A DNA stretch of 6,220 nt from positions 1 to 6,220 of the forward strand of contig JAJZZW010000113.1 of the NCBI GenBank assembly GCA_021797385.1, in the 5' to 3' direction. The position numbers and the translations under genes are program-made. The first letter of the stretch is position 1, and each line of letters begins with the position of its first letter. Shown piece by piece: positions 1 to 5,047 of this stretch. The notes under the pieces are model-generated. The model ran no database searches, had not been told where the DNA came from, and saw only the letters and a program-made list of their open reading frames with translations. The stretch comes from Thermoplasmata archaeon. Lineage in GTDB: Archaea > Thermoplasmatota > Thermoplasmata > Thermoplasmatales > Thermoplasmataceae.

Positions 1-31
1 CATTATTATACATCTCATCCACTGAACTCAC
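1..31 (-). CDS. IS3-family transposase OrfB, N-terminal start only (partial)
   Basis: OrfB would carry the DDE (rve-type) catalytic domain of the IS3 transposase, but only about ten codons are visible, so the catalytic residues cannot be checked. A GTG at 31-29 overlaps the TGA of orfA as GTGA and is preceded by a strong GAGGAGG Shine-Dalgarno sequence at 43-37 with 5-nt spacing. Independent, coupled initiation is therefore plausible. The same frame is also reached by a -1 slip on the A9 run at 58-50, with no stop codon in between, so an OrfAB fusion is equally possible. The visible residues after the GTG read SSVDEMYNN and continue off the edge. Confidence 0.55.
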   Translation of the reverse strand, partial: MSSVDEMYNN

Positions 32-312
32 CTTTTCCTCCTCATATAATTTTTTTTTAAAATTTCATTTGCTATGGTCATTTCACCTATTATTGATTTA
101 AGATTTTCAACTTCTTTAACTAAAGCCTTATCAGGATCCTTCCCTTCCAGACCCTTTCTTCCACCTTCCAAGAACTGCTCCTTCCATTTATAGAACATTG
201 ATACTGCTATTCCATGCTCCCTGCATATCTCTGCTATTGTAATGTTAGGGTTCTGGAATGATTCCATTATAATACTGTATTTCTCCTCAGCTGTATATAA
301 TCGTCCCGGCAT
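28..312 (-). CDS. IS3-family transposase OrfA (HTH DNA-binding subunit)
   Basis: This 94-residue protein is of the normal size for IS3 OrfA (HTH_Tnp_1 type). It binds the element's ends and is fused to OrfB by frameshifting to form the active transposase. Residues about 8-48 form the helix-turn-helix region, with the family-like pattern TIAEICREHGIAVSMFYKWK at 25-44. Residues about 62-86 form a leucine- and isoleucine-rich amphipathic helix suited to multimerisation, and the tail is basic (RRKR). The ATG at 312-310 is supported by GGGAGG at 326-321, spaced 8 nt. The last codons contain the A9 run, and the TGA overlaps a GTG for orfB. The gene is intact, so the element could be active if orfB is intact outside the window. 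Confidence 0.88.
   Translation of the reverse strand: MPGRLYTAEEKYSIIMESFQNPNITIAEICREHGIAVSMFYKWKEQFLEGGRKGLEGKDPDKALVKEVENLKSIIGEMTIANEILKKNYMRRKR
50..58 (-). promoter_or_regulatory. A9 slippery run, predicted -1 frameshift site of the IS3 element
   Basis: The coding strand reads TTAAAAAAAAATTATATG. In the orfA frame this is TTA-AAA-AAA-AAT. A -1 slip gives AAA-AAA-TTA-TAT-GAG and stays open through the orfB start to the window edge. A-runs of this type are the standard frameshift signal of IS3 elements. A GAGGAGG lies downstream of the run rather than upstream, which fits orfB initiation better than slip stimulation. Confidence 0.6.
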
Positions 313-320
313 TTACATTA

Positions 321-345
321 CCTCCCTTATATATTTATATAAATT
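321..345 (-). promoter_or_regulatory. Putative promoter and RBS of IS3 orfA
   Basis: On the minus strand a TATA-rich tract (TTTATATAAATATATAA, about 345-329) is followed by GGGAGG at 326-321, 8 nt before the ATG at 312. The tract is a good archaeal TATA-box candidate, but surrounding DNA is also AT-rich, so its exact position is uncertain. Confidence 0.4.
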
Positions 346-642
346 ATTCATTATATATATCTCTTTACATGTGTATAAGTTTAAACTATCCATAACCATC
401 CCTGTTATCTTCAGATGGAAATATAAAATGGATGAGATCACAATAGCATAGGAATTAAGCGAATGCTAATCTAGTCGAACAGATTCTTTGATATATGGCA
501 CATATAGGAAATTGTATCTGTGCCCTTTATGCATATCTGTTCAGTTTTAATTGCCTTCATAAGCAACATTTTAATAACACAAGTGCATATAAAATTTCGT
601 TTTATCCGTATTCCTTTAAATTCCTATTTAGTTGATACCTAA
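346..642. other. Gene-free interval between IS3 orfA and the permease remnant
   Basis: No coding region is supported here. It should contain the right end of the IS3 element, which I cannot fix. It also contains a 10-bp palindrome AGTTTAAACT at 378-387, the nested inverted repeat at 477-542, and a small hairpin (TATTTAG, 7-nt loop, CTAAATA) at 625-645. The rest is unremarkable AT-rich DNA. Confidence 0.5.
477..542. repeat. Nested inverted repeat (possible structured RNA or element end)
   Basis: The outer arms GAACAGAT (477-484) and ATCTGTTC (535-542) are perfect complements. Inside them GGCACATATA (497-506) pairs with TATCTGTGCC (515-524) at 9 of 10 positions around an 8-nt loop. The two stems are separated by unpaired or weakly paired stretches of 12 and 10 nt, so the whole folds as one interrupted hairpin of 66 nt. 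There is no ORF here. It may be a small structured RNA, the end of a mobile element, or a chance structure. Confidence 0.4.
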
Positions 643-948
643 ATAATATATTATGGCACAAGGTTATTAGTAATGATAACTATACCCGTGACCATACTCT
701 CTGCCCTCAAGGTATCATTAATCACATCTTCCTATATCCTTGCGAACATCGCATTCGACTATTTAAGCCCAGTTGGATATTCCAGCCCGGTTCGGGCAAT
801 GTTTACTGACCAATTTGGTCTTTTTGGCGCCGGAACAATAAGTACAATCGCATATGGAATCATAAGTCCTATATTGATAGTTGTCGGCTAGTTATGGATA
901 ATTGTTCCATTCAGCCTTGCATGCGTACGTGCAAAATACAGGGATTAA
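643..948 (+). pseudogene. Decayed membrane-protein fragment, probably ABC-2-type permease C-terminus
   Basis: From the ATG at 673 the frame encodes 72 mostly hydrophobic residues, then a TAG at 889-891, then 18 further in-frame residues ending at TAA 946-948. The part after the TAG (LWIIVPFSLACVRAKYRD) looks like the end of a final transmembrane helix followed by a basic cytoplasmic tail. It completes the hydrophobic helix that ends at the TAG (IISPILIVVG). Two hydrophobic segments, a central YLSPVGYSSPVRAMF loop and the basic tail resemble the C-terminal third of ABC-2-type permeases, though that family call is tentative. The frame is closed upstream by TAA at 640-642, so the N-terminal part and any ATPase partner are absent. 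Most likely a truncated, nonsense-mutated remnant. A genuine 72-residue membrane peptide is the alternative. Confidence 0.5.
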
Positions 949-1022
949 TATTGTGTACAATTGAAAGAAGCTCATGAGGTGTAATCATTCTCCCAAGTGG
1001 CTGTTATTGAGTTATGTGGTTT

Positions 1023-1043
1023 GTGCTTTCAGAACGAAAGCAC
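1023..1043 (-). repeat. Hairpin overlapping the 3' end of the DsrE-family gene
   Basis: GTGCTTTC (1023-1030 on +) and GAAAGCAC (1036-1043) are perfect complements with a 5-nt loop. The structure covers the last codons and the TGA of the minus-strand gene. No T-run follows closely on the minus strand, so a bacterial-type terminator is not supported. It may affect mRNA stability or be incidental to coding. Confidence 0.35.
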
Positions 1044-1373
1044 CACGTACCCATTATTAACATAATGTGAAATCTGTTCTCCAGCCGGAAGCAAAACTAC
1101 GCCGAGTTTCTTCAGCTGTTCTTCCACATTATATATTTTGGCGATACCTATACAGGCGGAATCCACGGCATTTGCCTTGATCAATTTATCAAAATGATCC
1201 TTTATCTGGTCATCAAGTTTAAGTATATAGCCTTCGCTTGCCCCGTAGAACAAAACCTTAACATCTTCGTACCTGTTTTTCTCTATTGCCCTGGAAGCCG
1301 TGGCAATTCCAAGATCAGCTTTATCCTTATCCTTTTCTCCGCTTATTATTAGAAACAATACTTTTGACATCAT
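1029..1373 (-). CDS. DsrE-family small soluble protein
   Basis: This 114-residue protein matches the DsrE/DsrF-like fold in length and pattern. It starts with a hydrophobic beta strand (KVLFLIISG, 4-12), then a helix with LGIATASRAI (21-30), then the strand DVKVLFYGASEG (37-48). Next come a helix with a lone cysteine (Cys74 in DSACIGIAKIYNVEEQLKKL) and the C-terminal G-V-V-L-L-P-A-G-E and GYVVLSF strands. Family members are cytoplasmic and often take part in sulfur-relay or persulfide chemistry, where a conserved cysteine carries sulfur. Whether Cys74 does so here is inference. The gene stands alone, and is divergent from the regulator at 1720. Two consecutive ATGs (1373 and 1370) are possible starts. 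Neither has a clear Shine-Dalgarno sequence, which suits a leaderless transcript. Confidence 0.82.
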   Translation of the reverse strand: MMSKVLFLIISGEKDKDKADLGIATASRAIEKNRYEDVKVLFYGASEGYILKLDDQIKDHFDKLIKANAVDSACIGIAKIYNVEEQLKKLGVVLLPAGEQISHYVNNGYVVLSF

Positions 1374-1386
1374 ACCAACATTATGT

Positions 1387-1398
1387 TATACATATTAA
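1387..1398 (-). promoter_or_regulatory. Putative TATA box of the DsrE-family gene
   Basis: The minus strand reads CTTAATATGTAT, centred about 20 to 22 bases before the ATG at 1373. That spacing suits a leaderless or nearly leaderless archaeal transcript. It lies just outside the MITE-like element, which ends at 1412. Confidence 0.35.
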
Positions 1399-1411
1399 GG
1401 ATTACCGAACA

Positions 1412-1434
1412 TTCTATGGCGATCATTAACTGTT
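1412..1434 (+). repeat. Left terminal inverted repeat of the 192-bp element
   Basis: This arm pairs with 1581-1603. The outer 16 bases are identical as inverted repeats, and the next seven have two mismatches. Confidence 0.75.
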
Positions 1435-1580
1435 ATTTCATTTGCAAAACAATTGACAGAGAATCCCAATATCATTGTTTCCATAAACGAAATTATATAA
1501 TGAGCATTACACCCCACAGAAATTTGATTCGAAACATTGAATATTTAGGTGCCCAGAGCGTATTTACACGTAAAATTTCC

Positions 1581-1603
1581 AACACTCAATGATCGCCATA
1601 GAA
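1581..1603 (-). repeat. Right terminal inverted repeat of the 192-bp element
   Basis: This is the reverse complement of the left arm at 1412-1434, with 21 of 23 positions matching. Confidence 0.75.
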
Positions 1604-1681
1604 CTAATCACAAAGTTTTAATATTAAATATAGATTATAATTATAAGGAGGGTTTCAGAGAAATCAGATAATATTGTATTC

Positions 1682-1690
1682 TATTTAAAA
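1682..1690 (+). promoter_or_regulatory. TATA box of the double-winged-helix regulator gene
   Basis: TATTTAAAA is centred about 34 bases before the ATG at 1720, predicting transcription start near 1711 and a leader of about 9 nt. An AGGA at 1713-1716 is only 3 nt from the ATG, too close for a normal Shine-Dalgarno site, so initiation is probably leaderless-like. Further upstream, TTTAATATTAAA (1617-1628) and TTATAATTATAA (1635-1646) are 12-bp palindromes that could be regulator-binding sites or simply AT-rich sequence. Confidence 0.5.
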
Positions 1691-1719
1691 CGATTTCTGT
1701 TTTATCAGTCTCAGGAACG

Positions 1720-2712
1720 ATGGAAACAATGGTATTTGATGAAATATCCAAAAGAATTATTCGCGATTTTCAATGGACAGGTGGTGAAAAAGTAAAGGAT
1801 ACATTCAATCTGTCAATATACAGGATAGCAAAAGACATTAATGTTCATCCTAAGATTGTAGAGAACAGGCTGAAATATATGATGGAGTTAGGTATAATTC
1901 GTGATGTTAAATATTATGCTGTTGACAGTTATATGCCATGGAGCCGGTATTTTATTCTCATTGCCGGTTCCATAAATATACCTGAAGGCATTAAGGAGCA
2001 CTTTTGTGAGTTTCCGTTTATAGAACGCACAATATTTGGATCGCTCTTCAGGTACTCCCAACCATCTAATGGATTAATGACTATACGCGAATTCTGCAGC
2101 ATCTCGGTTATAAGCCCGAACGGCGAAAATGTGGAGGATAAGGTTAAAATAATAAAAAATTTTTGTAGGGTTCCTCTTAAAATCATTTCTATAGTACGGG
2201 ATCAGTCTGAAAATGGCAAATTATTGGATGAAAAGGATCTACGCATTGTTTATGCAATTCTAAAACAGTCGCCAATGAAAATAAACATTAATAAAATGGC
2301 ACAGAGCATGAACATTCCTCTCAGGACATTGAGAAGGCATGTAAATCGCCTGTTGGAAGAGGGGGTTATATATGAGGAGGTATCATTGGATACAAGTAAG
2401 TGCAAGGGAATACTTTTACCCAGCGCAATAATGGAGGGACATATTGACAAATGGCTTCCTATGATATTGCGCTCAAAACTTCTAAGCAATTTATTATTGC
2501 TATACAAGAATTTTGCCACATATTCTTTTTATATTTTTAGTACTGATACATTCTCTCTCATGGACGAGCTTGCATCAGAGCTTATGAAAATCAATAGTGA
2601 TGTACTTCTATCTTATAGAAATGGATCATACAATAATCCTTTCGTGCATTACCCATGGAATATGAAAGAAATAGAGAATGAAAACGAGGAAACTGAAATT
2701 AAACAGGTATAA
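1720..2712 (+). CDS. Archaeal transcriptional regulator with two winged-helix domains
   Basis: The 330-residue product is probably a cytoplasmic DNA-binding regulator. It has two winged helix-turn-helix domains, each followed by a mixed alpha/beta region. The first is at about residues 5-66 (recognition part IYRIAKDINVHPKIVENRL, ending in the ELGIIRDVKYY wing). The second is at about 169-224 (LDEKDLRIVYAILKQSP, then INKMAQSMNIPLRTLRRHV and the LEEGVIYEE wing). The second unit resembles the HTH of the Lrp/AsnC and ArsR groups. The regions at about 75-160 and 228-310 may sense a ligand or mediate dimerisation, but no binding motif is recognisable. The two halves look like an internal duplication of roughly 165 residues. 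The C-terminus is acidic (ENENEETEI). The gene is divergent from the DsrE-family gene. Target and effector are unknown. Confidence 0.75.
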   Translation: METMVFDEISKRIIRDFQWTGGEKVKDTFNLSIYRIAKDINVHPKIVENRLKYMMELGIIRDVKYYAVDSYMPWSRYFILIAGSINIPEGIKEHFCEFPFIERTIFGSLFRYSQPSNGLMTIREFCSISVISPNGENVEDKVKIIKNFCRVPLKIISIVRDQSENGKLLDEKDLRIVYAILKQSPMKININKMAQSMNIPLRTLRRHVNRLLEEGVIYEEVSLDTSKCKGILLPSAIMEGHIDKWLPMILRSKLLSNLLLLYKNFATYSFYIFSTDTFSLMDELASELMKINSDVLLSYRNGSYNNPFVHYPWNMKEIENENEETEIKQV

Positions 2713-2774
2713 ATGTATGTGAGAAATAAGAGAGCTCTTTCTATACAAGTAAAAATGCTTGGTGTCTGTGATAG

Positions 2775-2789
2775 TGTAATATATTTACA
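2775..2789. promoter_or_regulatory. 15-bp dyad TGTAA-N5-TTACA, possible operator or promoter
   Basis: TGTAA (2775-2779) and TTACA (2785-2789) are perfect inverted half-sites around TATAT. The centre itself looks like a TATA box and lies about 54 bases before the ATG at 2836. A symmetric site over a TATA element, 63 bp after a regulator gene, is a natural operator candidate, but a dyad this short can occur by chance. Confidence 0.35.
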
Positions 2790-2835
2790 ATACCTTTGCA
2801 TTTATCCGGAAAACAACCCTGATTTATAGTCCTTT

Positions 2836-3072
2836 ATGAGAATTTTAAGGCAGAACGGAATCGATAAGATAGGCCATAGATGGAGCGGGATGCACACCAG
2901 GCGAAGAACAGGAAGATCACAGACAGCAAAAGAAATGGGAACGTTTGGTGCACTCAAGGCATTCCTTTCCAATATGGAGAATAACTATTACAGTGAGAAT
3001 GTTATTTTAGGGATTGATTTCATGAAGGAGTTCTCATCCATCATAGGGGAGGAAATGGATCAGGCATGGTGA
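2836..3072 (+). CDS. Hypothetical small basic protein (78 aa)
   Basis: I do not recognise this protein. It has an arginine-rich N-terminal half (HTRRRTGRSQTAKEMG at about 20-35), then a predicted helical segment (FGALKAFLSNMENN) and a more acidic tail ending in IIGEEMDQAW. There is no signal peptide, membrane segment or cysteine. The sense strand is purine-rich and richer in GC than the flanking intergenic DNA, which favours real coding on this strand. The frame is closed just upstream by TAG at 2827-2829, so the ATG at 2836 is the only early start, although no Shine-Dalgarno sequence precedes it. The stop overlaps the next ORF in the sequence ATGGTGA. It may be a real small gene or the first piece of a decayed larger gene. 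Confidence 0.4.
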   Translation: MRILRQNGIDKIGHRWSGMHTRRRTGRSQTAKEMGTFGALKAFLSNMENNYYSENVILGIDFMKEFSSIIGEEMDQAW

Positions 3073-3218
3073 CTCATAAGGCTCAATCCATGAGATCCAA
3101 CATGCGAAATGACAGGAGGAGAATGCCTGTTCTGCATGATCTTGTAAAGATTCTTGAAACACACAAGGAATTACCTGCAGAGGAACTGAGGGTATGGATA
3201 GAAGCAATCAAGATCTAA
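3066..3218 (+). CDS. Hypothetical small protein overlapping the previous ORF (50 aa)
   Basis: I do not recognise this protein. From the ATG at 3066 it overlaps the upstream TGA by 7 bases (ATGGTGA), in the -1 frame, suggesting translational coupling or a frameshifted single gene. The N-terminal half is basic (SMRSNMRNDRRR), and the C-terminal half is helical with spaced leucines (VLHDLVKILETHKELPAEEL). A second start at ATG 3123 has a strong AGGAGG at 3114-3119 but only about 3 nt of spacing, and would give 31 residues. After the TAA at 3216-3218 the same frame stays open to 3374, which also fits a decaying longer gene. Confidence 0.35.
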   Translation: MVTHKAQSMRSNMRNDRRRMPVLHDLVKILETHKELPAEELRVWIEAIKI

Positions 3219-3374
3219 GACTATTTTGACGACATATGGTTATATGGTGTAGAATCACCAGGACGTTATAATCCAGCATTGAATGCCGCAGGAAATATCA
3301 TAAAATCTAAAAAATGGCACAATTCAGCACTCAATGTACCGTACTACTTAAAATATATAATTGTTGATTATTAA
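3219..3374 (+). other. Open frame continuing after the TAA of the 50-aa ORF; no supported gene
   Basis: The interval between the small ORF and the surface-protein gene holds 51 open codons in the same frame as the 3066 ORF, ending at TAA 3372-3374. It has no start codon near its beginning. It includes segments such as DYFDDIWLYGVESPGRYNP that I cannot assign. Its last part overlaps the promoter of the next gene. It may be a gene remnant or chance. Confidence 0.25.
3348..3360 (+). promoter_or_regulatory. TATA box of the surface-protein gene
   Basis: TTAAAATATATAA is centred about 24 to 25 bases before the ATG at 3378. That is the classical distance from TATA box to transcription start in archaea, so transcription should begin at or next to the ATG, giving a leaderless mRNA. 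No Shine-Dalgarno sequence is present, in agreement. Confidence 0.65.
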
Positions 3375-3377
3375 AAT

Positions 3378-4973
3378 ATGTTAAAAATTAAATTTAAAAC
3401 AAGACGCAGCATGTTAAGCCTGGCCCTTATTATTATAGTTGCATTTTTTATGGTCGCCAACATCCCACCAGCAATGTCCGGTGCCGGGGCAATGCCACAT
3501 CCGGCACTAAACTCTCCGGCAGCGCCGGTATGGGGCTTCCAGGGGGCATATATGAACTATACCGTGACAATGACTAACAATACAGACAACATTACTCACT
3601 CCATCAATGGATATGAACAGTTTAATATCGTCTCTATTGGTCCAAATGGGAATTTTACTGTAGATGTATCGACAAATCTCACCTCCGGAAATTTCATCTT
3701 TGGGGCACAGCAATCCCCCTTTAACGGGACATTCAATACTCCTCCTGGAAATTTTCCTGTTTTGAATGCAACGGATATGTATAGTCTAAATACCGGCAAA
3801 CTACCCCCGTCTATATTTCCTCCCAATATGACAGTAAAGACCGGTGTTACGGTTACTGTACCGGCAGGTAAATATGTAGCTGACGAAATATCAGGAAATA
3901 ATATACTAGGTTCGAATTCATCATTAAAATTTTTTGTGGATAAAACTTCCGGCGTTCTTGTATATATGCATCTCAACGCTTCAGTAGTGGTGAGGGTGCA
4001 ACCACAACAAGTGTCAGAGTACATGAATTATAGCATGTCTCTTTCCAGTACAAATATTCCCATGGCCACAGGGTCAAATGGGTTCTTAGTAGGGGACGTG
4101 TCACCAGGTGGAGCCAAAGTTATGGTAGATGGTACCCCGGTCCCGGTTTTTAACGGGACATTCAATACGTCACTTGCGCCAGGGGAATATTATATTACCG
4201 CCGTCATGAATGGATACCGTGAAAACATAACAACTGTTTCCATTACACAGGGGAAAAACACACACATAAGCATTACCATGTTAAGGCTAAAAAATTCATT
4301 TACCATTTCAGGAGATGTTACACTGAGCCCGGTGCCCTCTCAAAAACTTTATGTGATATCTGTATTTGTAGGTGGTTCGCCTGCATATGTCAATCCGGTA
4401 ACAGACCAGTATAGCATAAATGTTCCTTCAGGAACATATAGAATATCGGCATTCTATCCCGGATATACGCCACAGGTATCAACTGTCAGCATAACCTCCT
4501 CGAAGACTATTAACTTCACACTACAAAAGCAGCCCAGCCCAACCTCTGTCATGAAAAATAACGATACAAGTGTAACCGGCTATAACGTAACAATATCAAA
4601 GATAATCAATGGCAAAGGTTTAATCGCAGTAAATTTCACAGCATCGAAGAATGGATCAATTTCAGTAACGCTTCCATATAAGGACATGAAAAATCTTACA
4701 CCTTTGCAGGTACTTAACAGTTCAGTCTACATTAATGGGGTTAAGGACAAAAACTTCACTATAGCATTTTCATCTAATTTCACGGTTGTTCTAACAGTTT
4801 ACAATATTCCTGCTGGAGACCCCATGCTTTATTGGCTTTACAGTCCATCAGCCCTTATCCCATCAACGTCGCATCCGGCGAAAATCCCACTACTTGACTA
4901 TGCCATAATAGGGGGTGTTGTTGTCGCCACTGCCATAATAGGTATTGTAGCAGTAGAAAGGAAGAAGAAATAA
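3378..4973 (+). CDS. Secreted, membrane-anchored glycoprotein with tandem PEGA-like domains
   Basis: The 531-residue protein has a basic N-terminus (KIKFKTRR), a signal-anchor or signal peptide at about 12-28, and a C-terminal transmembrane helix at about 506-526 followed by the basic stop-transfer tail ERKKK. The bulk should therefore face the outside. Residues about 50-230 form a beta-rich domain I cannot name. Residues about 235-302 and 306-384 are two similar units of PEGA or carboxypeptidase-regulatory type, with the matching cores APGEYYITAVMNGY and VPSGTYRISAFYPGY, each followed by a V-S-I-T strand. Residues about 385-490 form a further beta-rich region. I count about 23 N-x-S/T sequons and no cysteine, as expected for a heavily N-glycosylated protein of an acidophilic archaeon. 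No protease or other catalytic motif is visible, so a structural, adhesion or cell-envelope role is most likely. The gene appears monocistronic. Confidence 0.78.
   Translation: MLKIKFKTRRSMLSLALIIIVAFFMVANIPPAMSGAGAMPHPALNSPAAPVWGFQGAYMNYTVTMTNNTDNITHSINGYEQFNIVSIGPNGNFTVDVSTNLTSGNFIFGAQQSPFNGTFNTPPGNFPVLNATDMYSLNTGKLPPSIFPPNMTVKTGVTVTVPAGKYVADEISGNNILGSNSSLKFFVDKTSGVLVYMHLNASVVVRVQPQQVSEYMNYSMSLSSTNIPMATGSNGFLVGDVSPGGAKVMVDGTPVPVFNGTFNTSLAPGEYYITAVMNGYRENITTVSITQGKNTHISITMLRLKNSFTISGDVTLSPVPSQKLYVISVFVGGSPAYVNPVTDQYSINVPSGTYRISAFYPGYTPQVSTVSITSSKTINFTLQKQPSPTSVMKNNDTSVTGYNVTISKIINGKGLIAVNFTASKNGSISVTLPYKDMKNLTPLQVLNSSVYINGVKDKNFTIAFSSNFTVVLTVYNIPAGDPMLYWLYSPSALIPSTSHPAKIPLLDYAIIGGVVVATAIIGIVAVERKKK
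3720..3739 (+). repeat. 20-nt exact direct repeat, copy 1, in the surface-protein gene
   Basis: This 20-nt stretch recurs exactly at 4149-4168 and encodes the same peptide core FNGTFNT in both places (residues about 115-121 and 258-264). Identity at the DNA level, including third positions, suggests duplication or gene conversion rather than protein convergence. Confidence 0.7.
4149..4168 (+). repeat. 20-nt exact direct repeat, copy 2, in the surface-protein gene
   Basis: This copy is identical to 3720-3739. It sits at the start of the first PEGA-like unit and encodes FNGTFNT followed by SLAPG. Confidence 0.7.
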
Positions 4974-4990
4974 CTCCCTACCGGGTTTTT
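4974..4990 (+). terminator. Possible terminator after the surface-protein gene
   Basis: Directly after the TAA comes CTCCCTACCGGGTTTTT. A short CCC/GGG pairing is followed by five Ts, and another T4 tract lies near 5007-5011. Archaeal termination needs mainly a T-rich tract, so this is plausible but weak. It lies in the 50 bp separating this gene from the convergent IS630 element. Confidence 0.3.
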
Positions 4991-5020
4991 ACATGATAAT
5001 GTAATTGTTTTACTGTAAAT

Positions 5021-5047
5021 TTATAGTTTATTACCTACATTTTTATA
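5021..5047 (-). repeat. Terminal inverted repeat of the IS630 element (orfB side)
   Basis: Read on the minus strand it matches 6071-6097 at 23 of 27 positions. The shared blocks are TATAA, AATGT, GTAAT and AACTATAA. It overlaps the last codons of the DDE ORF. Confidence 0.8.

Larger units (their letters stand above)
1..345 (-). mobile_element. IS3-family insertion sequence, partial (5' end only)
   Basis: This is the upstream portion of an IS3-type element. It holds a complete orfA and the first bases of orfB, which runs off the left edge of the window. Assignment rests on the orfA product (HTH followed by a leucine-rich helix), on orfB lying in the -1 frame, and on an A9 run just before the junction, all typical of IS3. 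The right boundary is not defined: the partner terminal repeat is outside the window, so 345 is only the end of the AT-rich promoter stretch and the true end may lie up to about 100 bases further right. Confidence 0.65.
1412..1603. mobile_element. MITE-like element, 192 bp, with 23-bp terminal inverted repeats
   Basis: The ends are inverted repeats. TTCTATGGCGATCATT (1412-1427) is exactly complementary to 1588-1603, and the match continues to 1434/1581 for 21 of 23 positions in total. A perfect 16-bp match is far beyond chance in a window of this size. The 146-bp interior has no plausible gene: a 69-codon frame crossing it from 1383 starts outside the element and has no homology I recognise. 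This is the expected form of a miniature inverted-repeat transposable element mobilised in trans by a full-length insertion sequence. I see no clear target-site duplication beside the repeats, so the exact ends and the parent family are unknown. Confidence 0.65.

Noticed and set aside
12..438. 10-bp inverted repeat ATCTCATCCA (12-21) and TGGATGAGAT (429-438)
   Set aside because: It looked like IS3 ends, but 12-21 lies inside orfB, and 10-bp matches are expected by chance many times in a window this long.
242..451. 69-codon plus-strand frame overlapping the start of IS3 orfA
   Set aside because: It overlaps the orfA N-terminus and promoter; its low-complexity I/Y/L-rich product reflects AT-rich DNA.
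1383..1592. 69-codon plus-strand frame across the MITE-like element
   Set aside because: It starts outside the element, runs through the terminal repeat, has no ribosome-binding site or recognisable domain, and is best explained as chance openness.
1645..1653. Strong Shine-Dalgarno-like AAGGAGGGT upstream of the regulator
   Set aside because: No start codon with a meaningful reading frame follows within normal spacing, and the regulator start is 67 bases further on.
1929..2519. Two minus-strand frames within the regulator gene (1929-2186 and 2250-2519)
   Set aside because: They are antisense to the regulator, with no domain, promoter or Shine-Dalgarno sequence.
494..3321. ATGGCACA seen three times (495-502, near 654-661 and near 3314-3321)
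   Set aside because: There is no common position relative to genes and no extended similarity around the copies, so it is compatible with chance.
3596..4024. 142-codon minus-strand frame inside the surface-protein gene
   Set aside because: It is fully antisense to a well-supported gene with signal peptide and domains; openness follows from that gene's codon use.
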